Assembly: GCA_900548465.1 (NCBI GenBank)
Contig: URKY01000020.1
Location: 1-41,691, forward strand
Source of the DNA: an uncultured Eubacterium sp.
Lineage (GTDB): Bacteria; Bacillota; Clostridia; Lachnospirales; Lachnospiraceae
Direction: 5' to 3'
Length of the DNA stretch: 41,691 nt
Position 1 is the first letter of the stretch; each line of letters opens with the position of its first letter. The notes under the pieces are model-generated. The model saw only the letters and a list, made by a program, of their open reading frames with translations. It made no database searches and was not told where the DNA came from. This document shows, piece after piece, positions 1-7,718 of the stretch. The position numbers were made by a program, and so were the translations under genes.

Positions 1-50
1 GTGGAATATTCTTCGCAGAAAATTTAGACGAGATTGAACGAATTATATAA
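1..50 (+). CDS. C-terminal end of a gene cut by the window start (unknown)
   Basis: Frame 3 stays open from the window edge to TAA at 48-50 and reads GIFFAENLDEIERII. The mix of hydrophobic and acidic residues looks like a real protein tail, but 15 residues cannot identify a family. The other two frames close earlier. No terminator is visible before the next gene's ribosome binding site. Confidence 0.3.
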   Translation, partial: GIFFAENLDEIERII

Positions 51-116
51 ATATCTTATAATAAAAACGGATATGGGTTGTCTTTAATAACAAATAAGGA
101 AAAAAGGAGAAAGATT

Positions 117-704
117 ATGAAGAAAAGAGTAGCAATTTTTTTTCTTGGTATCTTAGTTGCATTAACAACAATTATGCCGGGAACTTCGGTACAGGCAAAA
201 GGTGGGTTCTCTCTGAAAAAAATAGAGTGCAAAGGCTTTACTTTTGCAAGCGGTGCAGGTGCATGGTACACAAGTATCATCATTAAGAAGAACGGAAAAT
301 TTGAAGGAATGTATCATGATACAGATATGGGGGATATTGGAAAGGGATATCCATATGGAAGTATGTATGTGTGTGAATTTACTGGAAAATTTAAAAATCT
401 GAAAAAGATTAATAAATATACATATTCGGTAAAACTTACAAAGTTGAAAAAAAAATATAAAAATAAAACCGTGATTAAAGATAAGATTAGATATATTTAT
501 ACTGATCCATATGGGGTTGAATCAGGAAAAAAGTTTTATATATATCTGCCGGGAGCACCTGTAAAAAAACTTCCTGAATCATTTTGCCAATGGACATTTA
601 TAACAAATGATTTTAAAGGTAAAAAATTAGATTTTTATGGATTGTATAATGTAAAGAAACAATATGGATTCTTTAGTGAATCTGTCAAGAAAACAAAGAA
701 GTAA
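117..704 (+). CDS. Exported lysine-rich protein of unknown function
   Basis: A 195-aa protein. I chose ATG at 117 rather than the in-frame TTG at 78 because AGGAG at 105-109 sits seven bases before it and because the protein then opens with a clean signal peptide: MKKR, a hydrophobic core around residues 5-22, and a VQA-K cleavage site near residue 28. The mature part is rich in Lys, Tyr and Gly, with no membrane segment after the signal and no domain I recognise. It has no lipobox and no sortase motif, so free secretion is the simplest reading. It stands alone, with no same-operon neighbour on its right. Function unknown; it could be a surface or effector protein. Confidence 0.75.
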   Translation: MKKRVAIFFLGILVALTTIMPGTSVQAKGGFSLKKIECKGFTFASGAGAWYTSIIIKKNGKFEGMYHDTDMGDIGKGYPYGSMYVCEFTGKFKNLKKINKYTYSVKLTKLKKKYKNKTVIKDKIRYIYTDPYGVESGKKFYIYLPGAPVKKLPESFCQWTFITNDFKGKKLDFYGLYNVKKQYGFFSESVKKTKK

Positions 705-755
705 GACATTATTGTCAACAGCAGTAATGTAACATGGGCAAGTAGAATGGTTTAA

Positions 756-849
756 GAATGCTGTTGGAAAATATACAATATTACAATTTTTCCGATGCAT
801 GCAACGGCTATAGATGATGTGTACAAAAGCCTTTTGCGATTGTTATTAT
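756..849 (+). pseudogene. vanZ 3'-end relic, left copy
   Basis: A frame open from 756 reads ITIFPMHATAIDDV, the conserved C-terminal stretch of VanZ-family membrane proteins (pattern P..x.DIDD). Positions 780-821 match 12179-12220 at 39 of 42 bases, and 822-849 match 12343-12370 at 25 of 28. The 122 bases that separate those two blocks in the right copy are absent here, and the junction lies in a short GATGT homology. This is therefore the end of a vanZ gene joined directly to the second half of its own terminator. It cannot encode a working protein. Confidence 0.7.
780..821 (+). repeat. Direct repeat, left copy (vanZ C-terminal segment)
   Basis: These 42 bases match 12179-12220 with three mismatches, in the same orientation and about 11.4 kb away. 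The two copies bracket the TetR/MBL genes, the AgrAC-like pair and the export operon. Confidence 0.8.
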
Positions 850-901
850 ACCTCCAAAGTAGAAATGGCAAATAACCGAAATCTGTTTTGGAGGTGTTTT
901 T
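850..901 (+). terminator. Possible terminator hairpin with long loop
   Basis: ACCTCCAAA at 850-858 pairs perfectly with TTTGGAGGT at 887-895 and is followed by GTTTTT. The loop is long (28 bases), so it is weaker than a usual terminator. The second arm also gives a perfect ribosome binding site for a 10-codon ORF (ATG at 902, stop at 932-934) that reads MSENSQAKKN. That ORF looks like the stub of a lost gene. Confidence 0.4.
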
Positions 902-964
902 ATGTCTGAAAACAGTCAGGCGAAAAAAAACTAAAGTGAATTAAAGAAATAGTATGTTTTTTAG

Positions 965-993
965 TTGACAGAATATGAAGTTTGTAATAGTAT
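965..993 (+). promoter_or_regulatory. Sigma-A type promoter of the tetR gene
   Basis: TTGACA at 965-970 and TAGTAT at 988-993 are separated by exactly 17 bases. Transcription would start near 1000, inside the palindrome at 993-1010. Confidence 0.7.
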
Positions 994-1010
994 GCAAGTA
1001 CATACTTGCA
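993..1010. promoter_or_regulatory. 18-bp palindromic operator, probable TetR autoregulatory site
   Basis: TGCAAGTA at 993-1000 and TACTTGCA at 1003-1010 form a perfect 8-bp inverted repeat with a 2-bp spacer. It covers the predicted transcription start and ends 12 bases before the TetR start codon. A dimeric repressor bound here would block its own promoter. The site is seen directly; the assignment to this TetR protein is inference from position. Confidence 0.65.
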
Positions 1011-1022
1011 AGAGGTGAGAGA

Positions 1023-1598
1023 ATGTTTGATGAAACACAAATCAAAATTATAGATGCAGCCATGACGCTTATTGTTGAAAATGGATATTCCGGAGCCACT
1101 ACAAAAAACATCGCAAAGTTAGCCGGAGTTAATGAATGCACAATTTTTAGACGATTTCATGAAAAAAAAGAAATTGTATTGGCTGCAATGGAAATGCCTA
1201 AATGGAATCCGGGGCTTTCAGAACAGGACTTTACATATTGTGGAGAGTTAAAAGAGGATCTTATGTCTTTTTCAAATACATATATGCTGAAGGTTACTCC
1301 AAAGATGGTTAAGGTATCTGTTGCATTAAGAACTGCTGAACTTGAACAGACCGCAATGCCGGGAATTATGAGGGTTCCAATAATATTTAAAAAGGTATTA
1401 ATGAAATATTTTTCTATGATGTATGAGAAGGGCAAAATACGAAAATGTGATATTGAAAGTCTTTCTATACAGTTTATTTCAATGAATTTTGGATTTGTTT
1501 TTTTAGATGCATCATTTGGAAAAAAATTAGTTGGTGTATCTAAAGAAGAATATATACGAAATAGTATTGAGGTTTTTGCAGAGGGAATAAGTATATAG
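1023..1598 (+). CDS. TetR-family transcriptional repressor
   Basis: A 191-aa TetR/AcrR-type regulator. The N-terminal helix-turn-helix is at about residues 8-50, with the typical pattern IIDAAMTLIVENGYSGATT, then NIAKLAGVNECTIFRRFHEK. The C-terminal ligand domain is unclassified. I chose ATG at 1023 (AGGTGAG at 1014-1019 upstream) over the upstream in-frame ATG at 975, because 975 lies between the -35 and -10 boxes. A strong promoter and an 18-bp palindrome immediately precede it, so it probably represses itself. The next genes on the same strand, an MBL-fold enzyme and a DUF1330 protein, are the likely regulon, but a ligand cannot be deduced. Confidence 0.85.
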   Translation: MFDETQIKIIDAAMTLIVENGYSGATTKNIAKLAGVNECTIFRRFHEKKEIVLAAMEMPKWNPGLSEQDFTYCGELKEDLMSFSNTYMLKVTPKMVKVSVALRTAELEQTAMPGIMRVPIIFKKVLMKYFSMMYEKGKIRKCDIESLSIQFISMNFGFVFLDASFGKKLVGVSKEEYIRNSIEVFAEGISI

Positions 1599-1614
1599 TG
1601 CTATGTTAAGAAAA

Positions 1615-1635
1615 CGTGCCTGAAAAACAGGCACG
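1615..1635. terminator. Strong 8-bp hairpin behind tetR
   Basis: CGTGCCTG (1615-1622), loop AAAAA, CAGGCACG (1628-1635). On the plus strand it is followed by A residues rather than T residues. Read on the minus strand the stem is followed by TTTTCTTAA, which fits an intrinsic terminator better. It may still separate tetR from the next gene. Confidence 0.5.
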
Positions 1636-1782
1636 AAAAAAATAGTCTTAATGCATGTGAACACTTGAATATGACATATGAAGTAATTGTTAAAAAAATT
1701 ATTATGAAGGAGGAAGAGGGTGTTATAAAAAATTCATCAACTTAAAATTGAGTTTAATGTTACGGAACAAATAAAGCGTTTT

Positions 1783-2541
1783 GTGTATGTATATATAATT
1801 GAAGCGAAATATTACTATATGATTGATTCCGGTGTATTTGGATGTGAAAAACAAATTATTAGTTTTTTAGAAAGCATTGGTAGAAATGTTGAGGATATTA
1901 AGGGTATATTTCTCACACATTCCCATCCTGATCATATTGGATCAGCGCATTGGTTCCAAAAACATATAGGATGCAAAATCTATGCAAGTGAGGGAGAAAA
2001 AAACTGGATTGAAAATATAAATCTACAATTTAGAGAAAGACCAATTCCGAATTTTTATAATTTAGCAGGAAAATCGACCAGGATAGATGTAACTGTTAAA
2101 GATGGAGATATAATTAAGTTGGAAAATCACTTTGAAATCCGTGTATTACGTACAGCAGGTCATTCCTTTGATGATATGTCATATTGTATTGAGAATGTTA
2201 TGTTTATAGGTGATGCAGTGCCGGTTAAAGGGGATATTCCAATTTTTATTAATAAAAAAGAGACGAGAAGGACATTAGATATCATTAATGAAATGCCTAA
2301 AGTTAAAACATTTTATCCTGCGTGGGATCAAACCTATTCCCGTGTGTTGTTGAAACAAAAAATTCAGGAGCCGAAAGAAATTATAAATTTACTGAAAGCT
2401 ACGGTAATATCAGAAGATAATGGAATGGAAATTACGGAAATTGTAGACCTGATATGCAAACGTCTTAAAATAGAAAAACTAAAGGAAAATCCGCTTTTTT
2501 CAAAAACAATAGATAGTCTCAGGGAAAGGGGAGGAGTGTAA
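1783..2541 (+). CDS. Metallo-beta-lactamase-fold hydrolase (start uncertain)
   Basis: The metal site is intact. From GTG 1783, THSHPDH gives His46, His48, Asp50 and His51, GHSFDD gives His127, and FIGDAVP gives Asp144. A helical C-terminal extension follows. The start is odd. A strong site AAGGAGG at 1707-1713 leads to GTG-TTA-TAA in this frame. The residues right after that stop (KIHQLKIEFNVTEQIKRF, 1729-1782) look like the natural N-terminus, yet no ATG, GTG or TTG precedes them. GTG 1783 is the first usable codon and has no good ribosome binding site. The gene may have lost its start codon recently. Substrate unknown. It is probably co-transcribed with the DUF1330 gene, which overlaps its stop. 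Confidence 0.75.
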   Translation: MYVYIIEAKYYYMIDSGVFGCEKQIISFLESIGRNVEDIKGIFLTHSHPDHIGSAHWFQKHIGCKIYASEGEKNWIENINLQFRERPIPNFYNLAGKSTRIDVTVKDGDIIKLENHFEIRVLRTAGHSFDDMSYCIENVMFIGDAVPVKGDIPIFINKKETRRTLDIINEMPKVKTFYPAWDQTYSRVLLKQKIQEPKEIINLLKATVISEDNGMEITEIVDLICKRLKIEKLKENPLFSKTIDSLRERGGV

Positions 2542-2837
2542 TGAGTTGCTTCTTTATTGTAGATGCATATATTGATAAACATAGGGGATACGGAATGTAC
2601 AACAATTACATTAAGAACGTTAAACCAATCGTCGAAAGTTTTGGAGGAGAATATCTGGCAAGGACAGAAAATGTTACTTCATTGAATCCCTCTAGAAATC
2701 CTCAACGTGTAATTATTATTAAATTTCCATCAAGAGAGGCATTAGAATCCTGTTTTAATTCAAAGCAGTACAAATCAATTATGCATGAACGGTTAGATGA
2801 TGTTGATTCAAAAGCATTAATTGTGGAACAGGAGTAA
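2541..2837 (+). CDS. DUF1330 family protein
   Basis: A 98-aa protein with the DUF1330 pattern: an opening beta strand FFIVDAYI, then a Y.NYIKNVKPIVESFGGEYLAR helix-strand unit, RVIIIKFPSREALESCFNS, and the closing pattern Y..I...R....SKALIVE. Members are small dimeric alpha/beta-barrel-like proteins of unclear function, sometimes close to antibiotic-monooxygenase folds. Its ATG overlaps the stop of the MBL-fold gene (TAATG), with GGGGAGGAG just upstream. Translation is therefore coupled and the two products are likely to work together. Confidence 0.8.
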   Translation: MSCFFIVDAYIDKHRGYGMYNNYIKNVKPIVESFGGEYLARTENVTSLNPSRNPQRVIIIKFPSREALESCFNSKQYKSIMHERLDDVDSKALIVEQE

Positions 2838-3015
2838 TTGCAGGGGCAGTACAAGTACAAGTCAATAGTCTCTTGTAATATTTGTATATTTTAAAATCTG
2901 AAAGTACAGAAGAGAAAAAACATGAAAAAAAATAATTTAAAAAATGTCGTAATTACAATATAATATTATTTATAGCGATAGATTAAAAAAAACAAGAAGA
3001 AAAAGGGGGAGCGTA

Positions 3016-3738
3016 ATGGAGTTTAATATTGCTATATGTGACGATGAGATGGAAATTTGTTCTCAGGTTGAAAACATACTGGTGGAGATACTTAAAGAAC
3101 TTGCAATAAAATTTGAAATTGATGTTTTTAATAATGGTAAAAAATTATGTAATGAATTAAGAAGAACACAATATGACATTATATTTCTTGATATAGAGTT
3201 ACCGGAGATGGATGGAGTAAAAGTAGGAAAGTATATCAGAGAAACATTGAATAATCAGATTATTCAGATCGCGTATATTTCATCAAAAAGTGAATATGCT
3301 ATGGAATTATTTGATTATCGTCCAATTAATTTTCTTATAAAACCATTAAATGCGGAGATGATAAAAAAGAAGGTAATTGACAAATATATAGCGCTTTTGG
3401 AAAAAGATAATTATATATTTACATACAAAAAAAGGTCTGAATTCTTTAAAATATCATTGTCGGATATTCTTTATTTTCATAATAGAAATAGGAAAGTTAC
3501 AATTATGACTCAGAATGGAAGTGATGAGTTCTATGATTCTATGGAAAAAATATATAATGAAGTGAAGAGATATAAATTCCTTTTTATACATAAATCAATA
3601 ATTGTGAATTATGATTACATTGCAAAAATAAACTACACAGAATTAGTTATGACAGATGGAATTGTTTTTCCAATTAGTCAGTCAAGAAGACAGGCAGTTA
3701 GGGAAAAATTTTTAAAAATCAAAAAGGGGGAGCAATAG
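3016..3738 (+). CDS. LytTR-type response regulator (AgrA-like)
   Basis: A 240-aa regulator. The receiver domain is residues 1-120, with acidic pocket Asp9/Asp10, phosphoacceptor Asp59 in IIFLDIELPEMDG and Lys109 in NFLIKP. The LytTR DNA-binding domain occupies about residues 135-238 (IHKSIIVNYDYIAKI is typical). ATG 3016 has GGGGGAG ahead of it. It overlaps the kinase gene by one base. AgrA-like proteins bind pairs of 9-bp direct repeats upstream of target promoters. The obvious target is the long control region 5077-5560 in front of the exported-protein operon, but I could not find a convincing repeat pair there. No agrB or agrD lies nearby. Confidence 0.88.
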   Translation: MEFNIAICDDEMEICSQVENILVEILKELAIKFEIDVFNNGKKLCNELRRTQYDIIFLDIELPEMDGVKVGKYIRETLNNQIIQIAYISSKSEYAMELFDYRPINFLIKPLNAEMIKKKVIDKYIALLEKDNYIFTYKKRSEFFKISLSDILYFHNRNRKVTIMTQNGSDEFYDSMEKIYNEVKRYKFLFIHKSIIVNYDYIAKINYTELVMTDGIVFPISQSRRQAVREKFLKIKKGEQ

Positions 3739-5015
3739 TGAGTTTGATATTGAATAATGTTGTTTTATTACTCACAAATCTGTTTGAAATGTATATTATG
3801 CACAGATTTATGTGTGTATTCTTTTCAAAACGAAAAGCAGGTTTAAAAACAACAATAGCAGTATATTTCGCAAGATTTGCCATTGGCTCTGCTATTATGA
3901 TTTGTGGAACATATCCCATTGTGAACATTGTTTTTTCATTGGTAAGTCTATTCCTTATTACATTATGTTATGAAGCAGTTTTTTCTAAAAGAATTGTGAT
4001 AACAATTGTTATTTATATGTGCATGTTTTTGGCTGAAACGGTAGTTAGTCTTTGCATGCAGAACAGAAATTTTGGAGCATTTCATAAGATTGAAAATATA
4101 AGTGCAATGATATCAATATTTATTGAGATTGTTTTATGGTTAATTACCTTATTGCTTGGAAAATTTAGAAATATAAAGAAAAATGTACCATTACCAAAGA
4201 CATTTACAATAGCCATGATAATTGTGTTTTTGATTTCACTTTATATGGAGATGTTGATTTTTCAGCAAAAATATGTAAATGATTCAATTGCAGCAATATC
4301 TTTAATATGTGTTTTAAGTTTGAATTTCGTAATGATTTATCTGTATGACTCTCTGTCGGGTATGTTTGAGGAGAGAACAAAAGCGGAATTAGTTCAAAGG
4401 GAAAAAGTGTATTACCATAAACAGTCAGAAATATTGCAGAAAAGTTATGACAAACTAAAACATTTTAGGCATGATATGAAAAATCATATATTTGCTATAA
4501 ATGAGATGATAAATAATAATGAGATAAATAAGGTTAGAAATTACATATCAAATGTAACCGAAAAAATTGAAAACACGGAAATGTTTAGTCAAACAGGAAA
4601 TGTGGCAATCGATGGTATAATTAATTATAAATTAAGTAAAGCATATAATATGGGGATTAAGGTTAATGTCGATATAGCAGTTCCTGCAAATATAAAAATA
4701 GATGATGATGATATAGTCATAATTTTGGGAAACTTATTAGATAATGCTATTGAAGCAGTTGAAAAAATTAAGAAAGATAAGTATATATCAATTAATTTTA
4801 AATATGACAGAAAGTGTGCATTCATTAATGTAATAAACAGTTTTGATAATGTTGTTAATTTTATCGGCGATAAAATGGTTACAAGAAAGAAGAATGGGAG
4901 CGCTCATGGAATAGGTCTCGAAAATGTTCAAAATATAGTTGAAAAATATGACGGAATATTGGATTTGGAATATGAAAATAAAAAATTTGTTACAAGTATA
5001 ATATTATACCTTTAA
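3738..5015 (+). CDS. AgrC-like sensor histidine kinase, 7-TM plus GHKL ATPase
   Basis: A 425-aa membrane kinase. About seven hydrophobic segments fill residues 1-215, followed by a short coiled-coil linker. The phosphoacceptor His245 lies in FRHDMKNH. The ATPase domain has an N box GNLLDNAIEAVEK near residue 331 and a G box HGIGLENV near residue 390. This layout is that of AgrC/ComD-type peptide sensors. Translation begins at GTG 3738 in the TAGTG overlap with the regulator, with GGGGGAG upstream. Since the window has no autoinducer processing protease, the signal could be the exported 130-aa protein encoded downstream, a fragment of it, or a foreign peptide; this is inference. Confidence 0.85.
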   Translation: MSLILNNVVLLLTNLFEMYIMHRFMCVFFSKRKAGLKTTIAVYFARFAIGSAIMICGTYPIVNIVFSLVSLFLITLCYEAVFSKRIVITIVIYMCMFLAETVVSLCMQNRNFGAFHKIENISAMISIFIEIVLWLITLLLGKFRNIKKNVPLPKTFTIAMIIVFLISLYMEMLIFQQKYVNDSIAAISLICVLSLNFVMIYLYDSLSGMFEERTKAELVQREKVYYHKQSEILQKSYDKLKHFRHDMKNHIFAINEMINNNEINKVRNYISNVTEKIENTEMFSQTGNVAIDGIINYKLSKAYNMGIKVNVDIAVPANIKIDDDDIVIILGNLLDNAIEAVEKIKKDKYISINFKYDRKCAFINVINSFDNVVNFIGDKMVTRKKNGSAHGIGLENVQNIVEKYDGILDLEYENKKFVTSIILYL

Positions 5016-5027
5016 AATAATTAAAAA

Positions 5028-5073
5028 ACATCTCAAATACAGATGAACCTTCTGTATCTGAGGTGTTTTTTTG
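5028..5073 (+). terminator. Intrinsic terminator of the agrAC-like pair
   Basis: The arms 5028-5043 and 5051-5066 pair over 16 positions with one mismatch and one G-T pair, around a 7-base loop, and are followed by TTTTTTT. This separates the two-component genes from the operon to the right. Confidence 0.85.
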
Positions 5074-5076
5074 TGC

Positions 5077-5559
5077 TTATATTGATTGAAAAAAAATTGT
5101 ATTCAGCTGCATCCTATAATACTTTATTTTTCTACAAAAACATATGTAATTTTTGACAAATAGCCGTTTGAAAAGAATTCTTGTGATAGTCTTAAGGAGC
5201 TGAAAGACATATAAGGAAAGGAGTGTGAAAACAAATTTTAGAATGTTATCTGTTGACCAATGAAATAATTACAATTGTGCTTTCAGTGACAAATAAATAG
5301 TAATGGAAAATTTGTGAATTGAAGATTATTAGTATTATCAAGTCCGATTACTATAATTTTTACGATTGTAGAAATGTATAATAAGTTTGTTGATGATAAA
5401 GGGTTGAGCAATAGGAAAAACATTTATAATTGGGGAGTGAAAAACTAATCGTAGACGTCATTAAGCAAAATAAACATAATTTCAAACGTTAAAATAGGGT
5501 GTTGAAACGAAAACAAACTAATTAATAGAGTAGAAAAATATTAGGAAAGGAGAGTATAT
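5077..5559 (+). promoter_or_regulatory. Long control region ahead of the exported-protein operon
   Basis: About 480 bases without a gene. Visible elements are TTGACA at 5153-5158 with a poor -10, a TATAAT at 5377-5382 directly preceded by TG and lacking a good -35, and another TATAAT near 5424-5430 after TTGAGC. Two sequences close to AAGGAAAGGAG occur at about 5213-5223 and 5543-5553; only the second leads to a convincing start. A -10 without a -35 is what activator-dependent promoters look like, so control by the adjacent LytTR regulator is plausible but unproven. Confidence 0.4.
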
Positions 5560-5592
5560 ATGTATTTTTTCAAAAGTACATTATACGACTAA
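5560..5592 (+). CDS. 10-residue leader peptide MYFFKSTLYD
   Basis: ATG 5560 follows AGGAAAGGAGAG with ideal spacing, the best ribosome binding site in this operon. The frame closes at TAA 5590-5592. The exported-protein gene starts only four bases later, at 5597, without its own ribosome binding site, so it is probably translated by ribosomes that terminate here and reinitiate. The peptide could be a translational coupler, a leader that senses translation, or a tiny secreted signal; nothing in its sequence decides among these. Confidence 0.5.
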   Translation: MYFFKSTLYD

Positions 5593-5596
5593 AGCA

Positions 5597-5989
5597 ATGA
5601 GAAGTAAAAAATTAAAAAAAGTTATGGCACTGGTTATGACAAGCGCTATAGTATTGGGAAGTAGTTATAGTAATGCATTTGCAGCTAAAACATCACACGG
5701 AATTGGGGAAATAAATTTAACTAAGACAACAGCAAAAGCGGTAACAAGAATCTCCACAGCTTCAAAACCACAGCAAGGATTTGCAGGAATGGCAAAAATT
5801 ACAGCTACGGCTAAAAATGGAAAGAAAGCTACAGATAGCATTATGTCAGATGACAGTGCAACAACTGCTAAGGTTACATATAGCCAGACTAAAAAATCAA
5901 ACTTTAAGAAGGCAGTAAGTGTACATAAAGAATATTATAAGGGATCAGTGTTAAAGCAATTTAATGAAAATTTAACTATGGAATTGTAA
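5597..5989 (+). CDS. Small exported protein of unknown family, possible effector or bacteriocin-like substrate
   Basis: A 130-aa precursor. The signal peptide is residues 1-30: MRSKKLKK, then a hydrophobic core, ending NAFAA before KTSHG. The mature chain of about 100 residues is rich in Ala, Thr, Lys and Ser, has no cysteine, and ends with YYKGSVLKQF and an acidic tail. I recognise no family. Lactococcin-972-like proteins have similar size and context, but the Trp and WxxG-type features expected there are missing. ATG 5597 lies four bases after the leader stop. A hairpin follows, then two lipoproteins, a permease and an ABC ATPase, the arrangement expected when an abundant secreted product is encoded with its export or self-protection machinery. 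Confidence 0.7.
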   Translation: MRSKKLKKVMALVMTSAIVLGSSYSNAFAAKTSHGIGEINLTKTTAKAVTRISTASKPQQGFAGMAKITATAKNGKKATDSIMSDDSATTAKVTYSQTKKSNFKKAVSVHKEYYKGSVLKQFNENLTMEL

Positions 5990-6013
5990 AAAATATAGAT
6001 TCCGTATAATGAA

Positions 6014-6050
6014 AAGGCTCTAATTTATCATCGGATAAATAGAGCCTTAA
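6014..6050 (+). terminator. Hairpin between exported-protein gene and lipoprotein genes (attenuator?)
   Basis: AAGGCTCTA from 6014 pairs with TAGAGCCTT ending at 6047. The stem continues through TTTATC/GGATAA with one bulged A. After the stem comes TTAATC, not a T run, so termination would be partial, or the stem may protect the 3' end of a processed short mRNA. Either would make the first gene's product more abundant than the downstream proteins. Confidence 0.6.
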
Positions 6051-6069
6051 TCAAAAAAAGAGGAGAATT

Positions 6070-7710
6070 ATGAGAAATAAATACATAACATTTATATGTC
6101 TTATATTTATCTTATGTTTATGTTGCAGTTGTAATAATAAAGAAAATATACGAATTAATACTGTAGATAAGAAAAAACAGGATGTGATTTCAGAGGACAT
6201 AACGATAGATAAAGCGTATTTAAATAAGAGATACCCAAACAAAACAGTGTTGACATGGGTATATCATGAAAAAGAATATATGTCAGATAAAGAAAGAGAA
6301 TTGTATAAGCACCCACTAGGTATGAAATATTTGACTAATAGGCAGATTATAAGCTTAAATGATAATCTCAATAAACAGGGAAAAAGTTATGTTGTTTGTT
6401 TCAAAAAATTAAACGGTGGGAAAAAGTTTGCAAAAGAGATAAAAGAAATGATTGCTAAAGGTGAATCTGTTGATTTTATATCATCGGAAAACTATGAGGG
6501 AAAGGATAATAAAACTTTTTTGGTACCATTTAACTTAATATATAATGGATTACTTGAAAATTTATTAACTCACAAAAAAGAATTGGGTGATTATTTTAAT
6601 ACATTGCCTGAAAAAGGAATAGAATTATCATTGATTAATGGAAAGTTTTATGGATATAACATAAGTATCTCAAGTCAAAATATAATGAAAAACTGGTATG
6701 TAAATACAGAACTGGCAAAGAAGTATAACATAAAAATTAGTAAAAAAAGTAAAGACAATTATAAAAAGTGGTATGACAACTGTAAAAAGGTCTATGAGGG
6801 AGAAAAGAGGGAAAAAAGTGAAAATTTTTTAACATTGACAAGTTTAGATGAACCAATAAAAGAAAGCCATATTATAGGAACATATGGGAAAGGTAAGGGG
6901 CAGAGTAATGTTAATATCAAAGCTTTTGCTGTCGGAAACAGTGGCAAAGTAGAAAATTATTACAAATTTAAAGATGTGAAAAATGAATATTACAATTTAT
7001 ATAAATATAATAGAGCGGGATTTTTTAATGTATTAAATAAAACTAAAAATCGTAAAAAAGCAAATATATTCATTGACAATGAAACTTATGATACGGTTGG
7101 AGATAAAGATGAAGTTGATTGGGAGCAGTATCCACAGGTACATAAGATGAAAAAAATACAGTGGGGTACACCTATGGTTGAACAGGAAGATTTGATGTTT
7201 TTTTGCTCGATTAATAGTGTATGTAGCAGGTCAAAAAATAAAAAAATAGCTTTAGAAGCCTATGATTTTATTAACTCGAATGCAGAAGCTTCCAATATAA
7301 TTCTGTATCCTGAGTATGACGGAACGGGAAAAAAATATAGTATTACCGAAAATGAATACTATGATTTTTATAGTAGGGAAGAAAACTATAGTAATTTTGA
7401 AGCGAGAAGTCAAAAAATGATAAACCCATTTGTTACAAATTCCTTTGCTGACAGAAAAACTATAGAGGAATATAAAGAAAACATTAATTTGCTTAAATAT
7501 AATAAGAATTATATAGGGAAATATTATGATTTTAAACCTGTAAAGAAAGAAGTAGAAAATATACTGGAAATAGAAAAAAAGTATACAGACATGGAGAAAG
7601 GTATATTATTCAGTGAAAAAGAAGAGTTTGAACAGCTTTGGGAGAAGTTTTTAAACGAATTAGATAACGCAGGAATGGATAAGGTTTTAGAATATTTAAA
7701 TAGAAAATAG
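6070..7710 (+). CDS. Lipoprotein, probable extracellular solute-binding-like protein
   Basis: A 546-aa protein with a lipoprotein signal: MRNKYITFICLIFILCLCCS followed by CNN, lipobox cysteine near residue 21. ATG 6070 follows AGGAG at 6061-6065. The mature part is large, charged and aromatic-rich (TVLTWVYHE near the start and a helical Glu/Lys-rich C-terminus). Its size and motif spread resemble family-1 extracellular solute-binding lipoproteins, but I see no diagnostic motif, so that is a guess. It lies in an operon with a second lipoprotein (8-base gap) and an ABC-type exporter. Tethering to the outer membrane face next to the permease is the likely location. Confidence 0.65.
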   Translation: MRNKYITFICLIFILCLCCSCNNKENIRINTVDKKKQDVISEDITIDKAYLNKRYPNKTVLTWVYHEKEYMSDKERELYKHPLGMKYLTNRQIISLNDNLNKQGKSYVVCFKKLNGGKKFAKEIKEMIAKGESVDFISSENYEGKDNKTFLVPFNLIYNGLLENLLTHKKELGDYFNTLPEKGIELSLINGKFYGYNISISSQNIMKNWYVNTELAKKYNIKISKKSKDNYKKWYDNCKKVYEGEKREKSENFLTLTSLDEPIKESHIIGTYGKGKGQSNVNIKAFAVGNSGKVENYYKFKDVKNEYYNLYKYNRAGFFNVLNKTKNRKKANIFIDNETYDTVGDKDEVDWEQYPQVHKMKKIQWGTPMVEQEDLMFFCSINSVCSRSKNKKIALEAYDFINSNAEASNIILYPEYDGTGKKYSITENEYYDFYSREENYSNFEARSQKMINPFVTNSFADRKTIEEYKENINLLKYNKNYIGKYYDFKPVKKEVENILEIEKKYTDMEKGILFSEKEEFEQLWEKFLNELDNAGMDKVLEYLNRK

Positions 7711-7718
7711 GAGTTTTG

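Noticed and set aside
2922..2963. 13-codon ORF just upstream of the LytTR regulator, considered as an AgrD-like signal peptide
   Set aside because: No good ribosome binding site, no Cys or Pro motif or acidic tail as in AgrD, and no AgrB protease nearby.
5160..5200. Possible LytTR direct-repeat pair (GCCGTTTG and TAGTCTTA, about 23 bases apart)
   Set aside because: Weak match to the 9-bp consensus and spacing slightly too long; not near a convincing promoter.
5597..5989. Assignment of the exported protein to the lactococcin 972 family
   Set aside because: Size, export signal and operon context fit, but the expected Trp and aromatic C-terminal pattern are absent, so I kept it as unknown.
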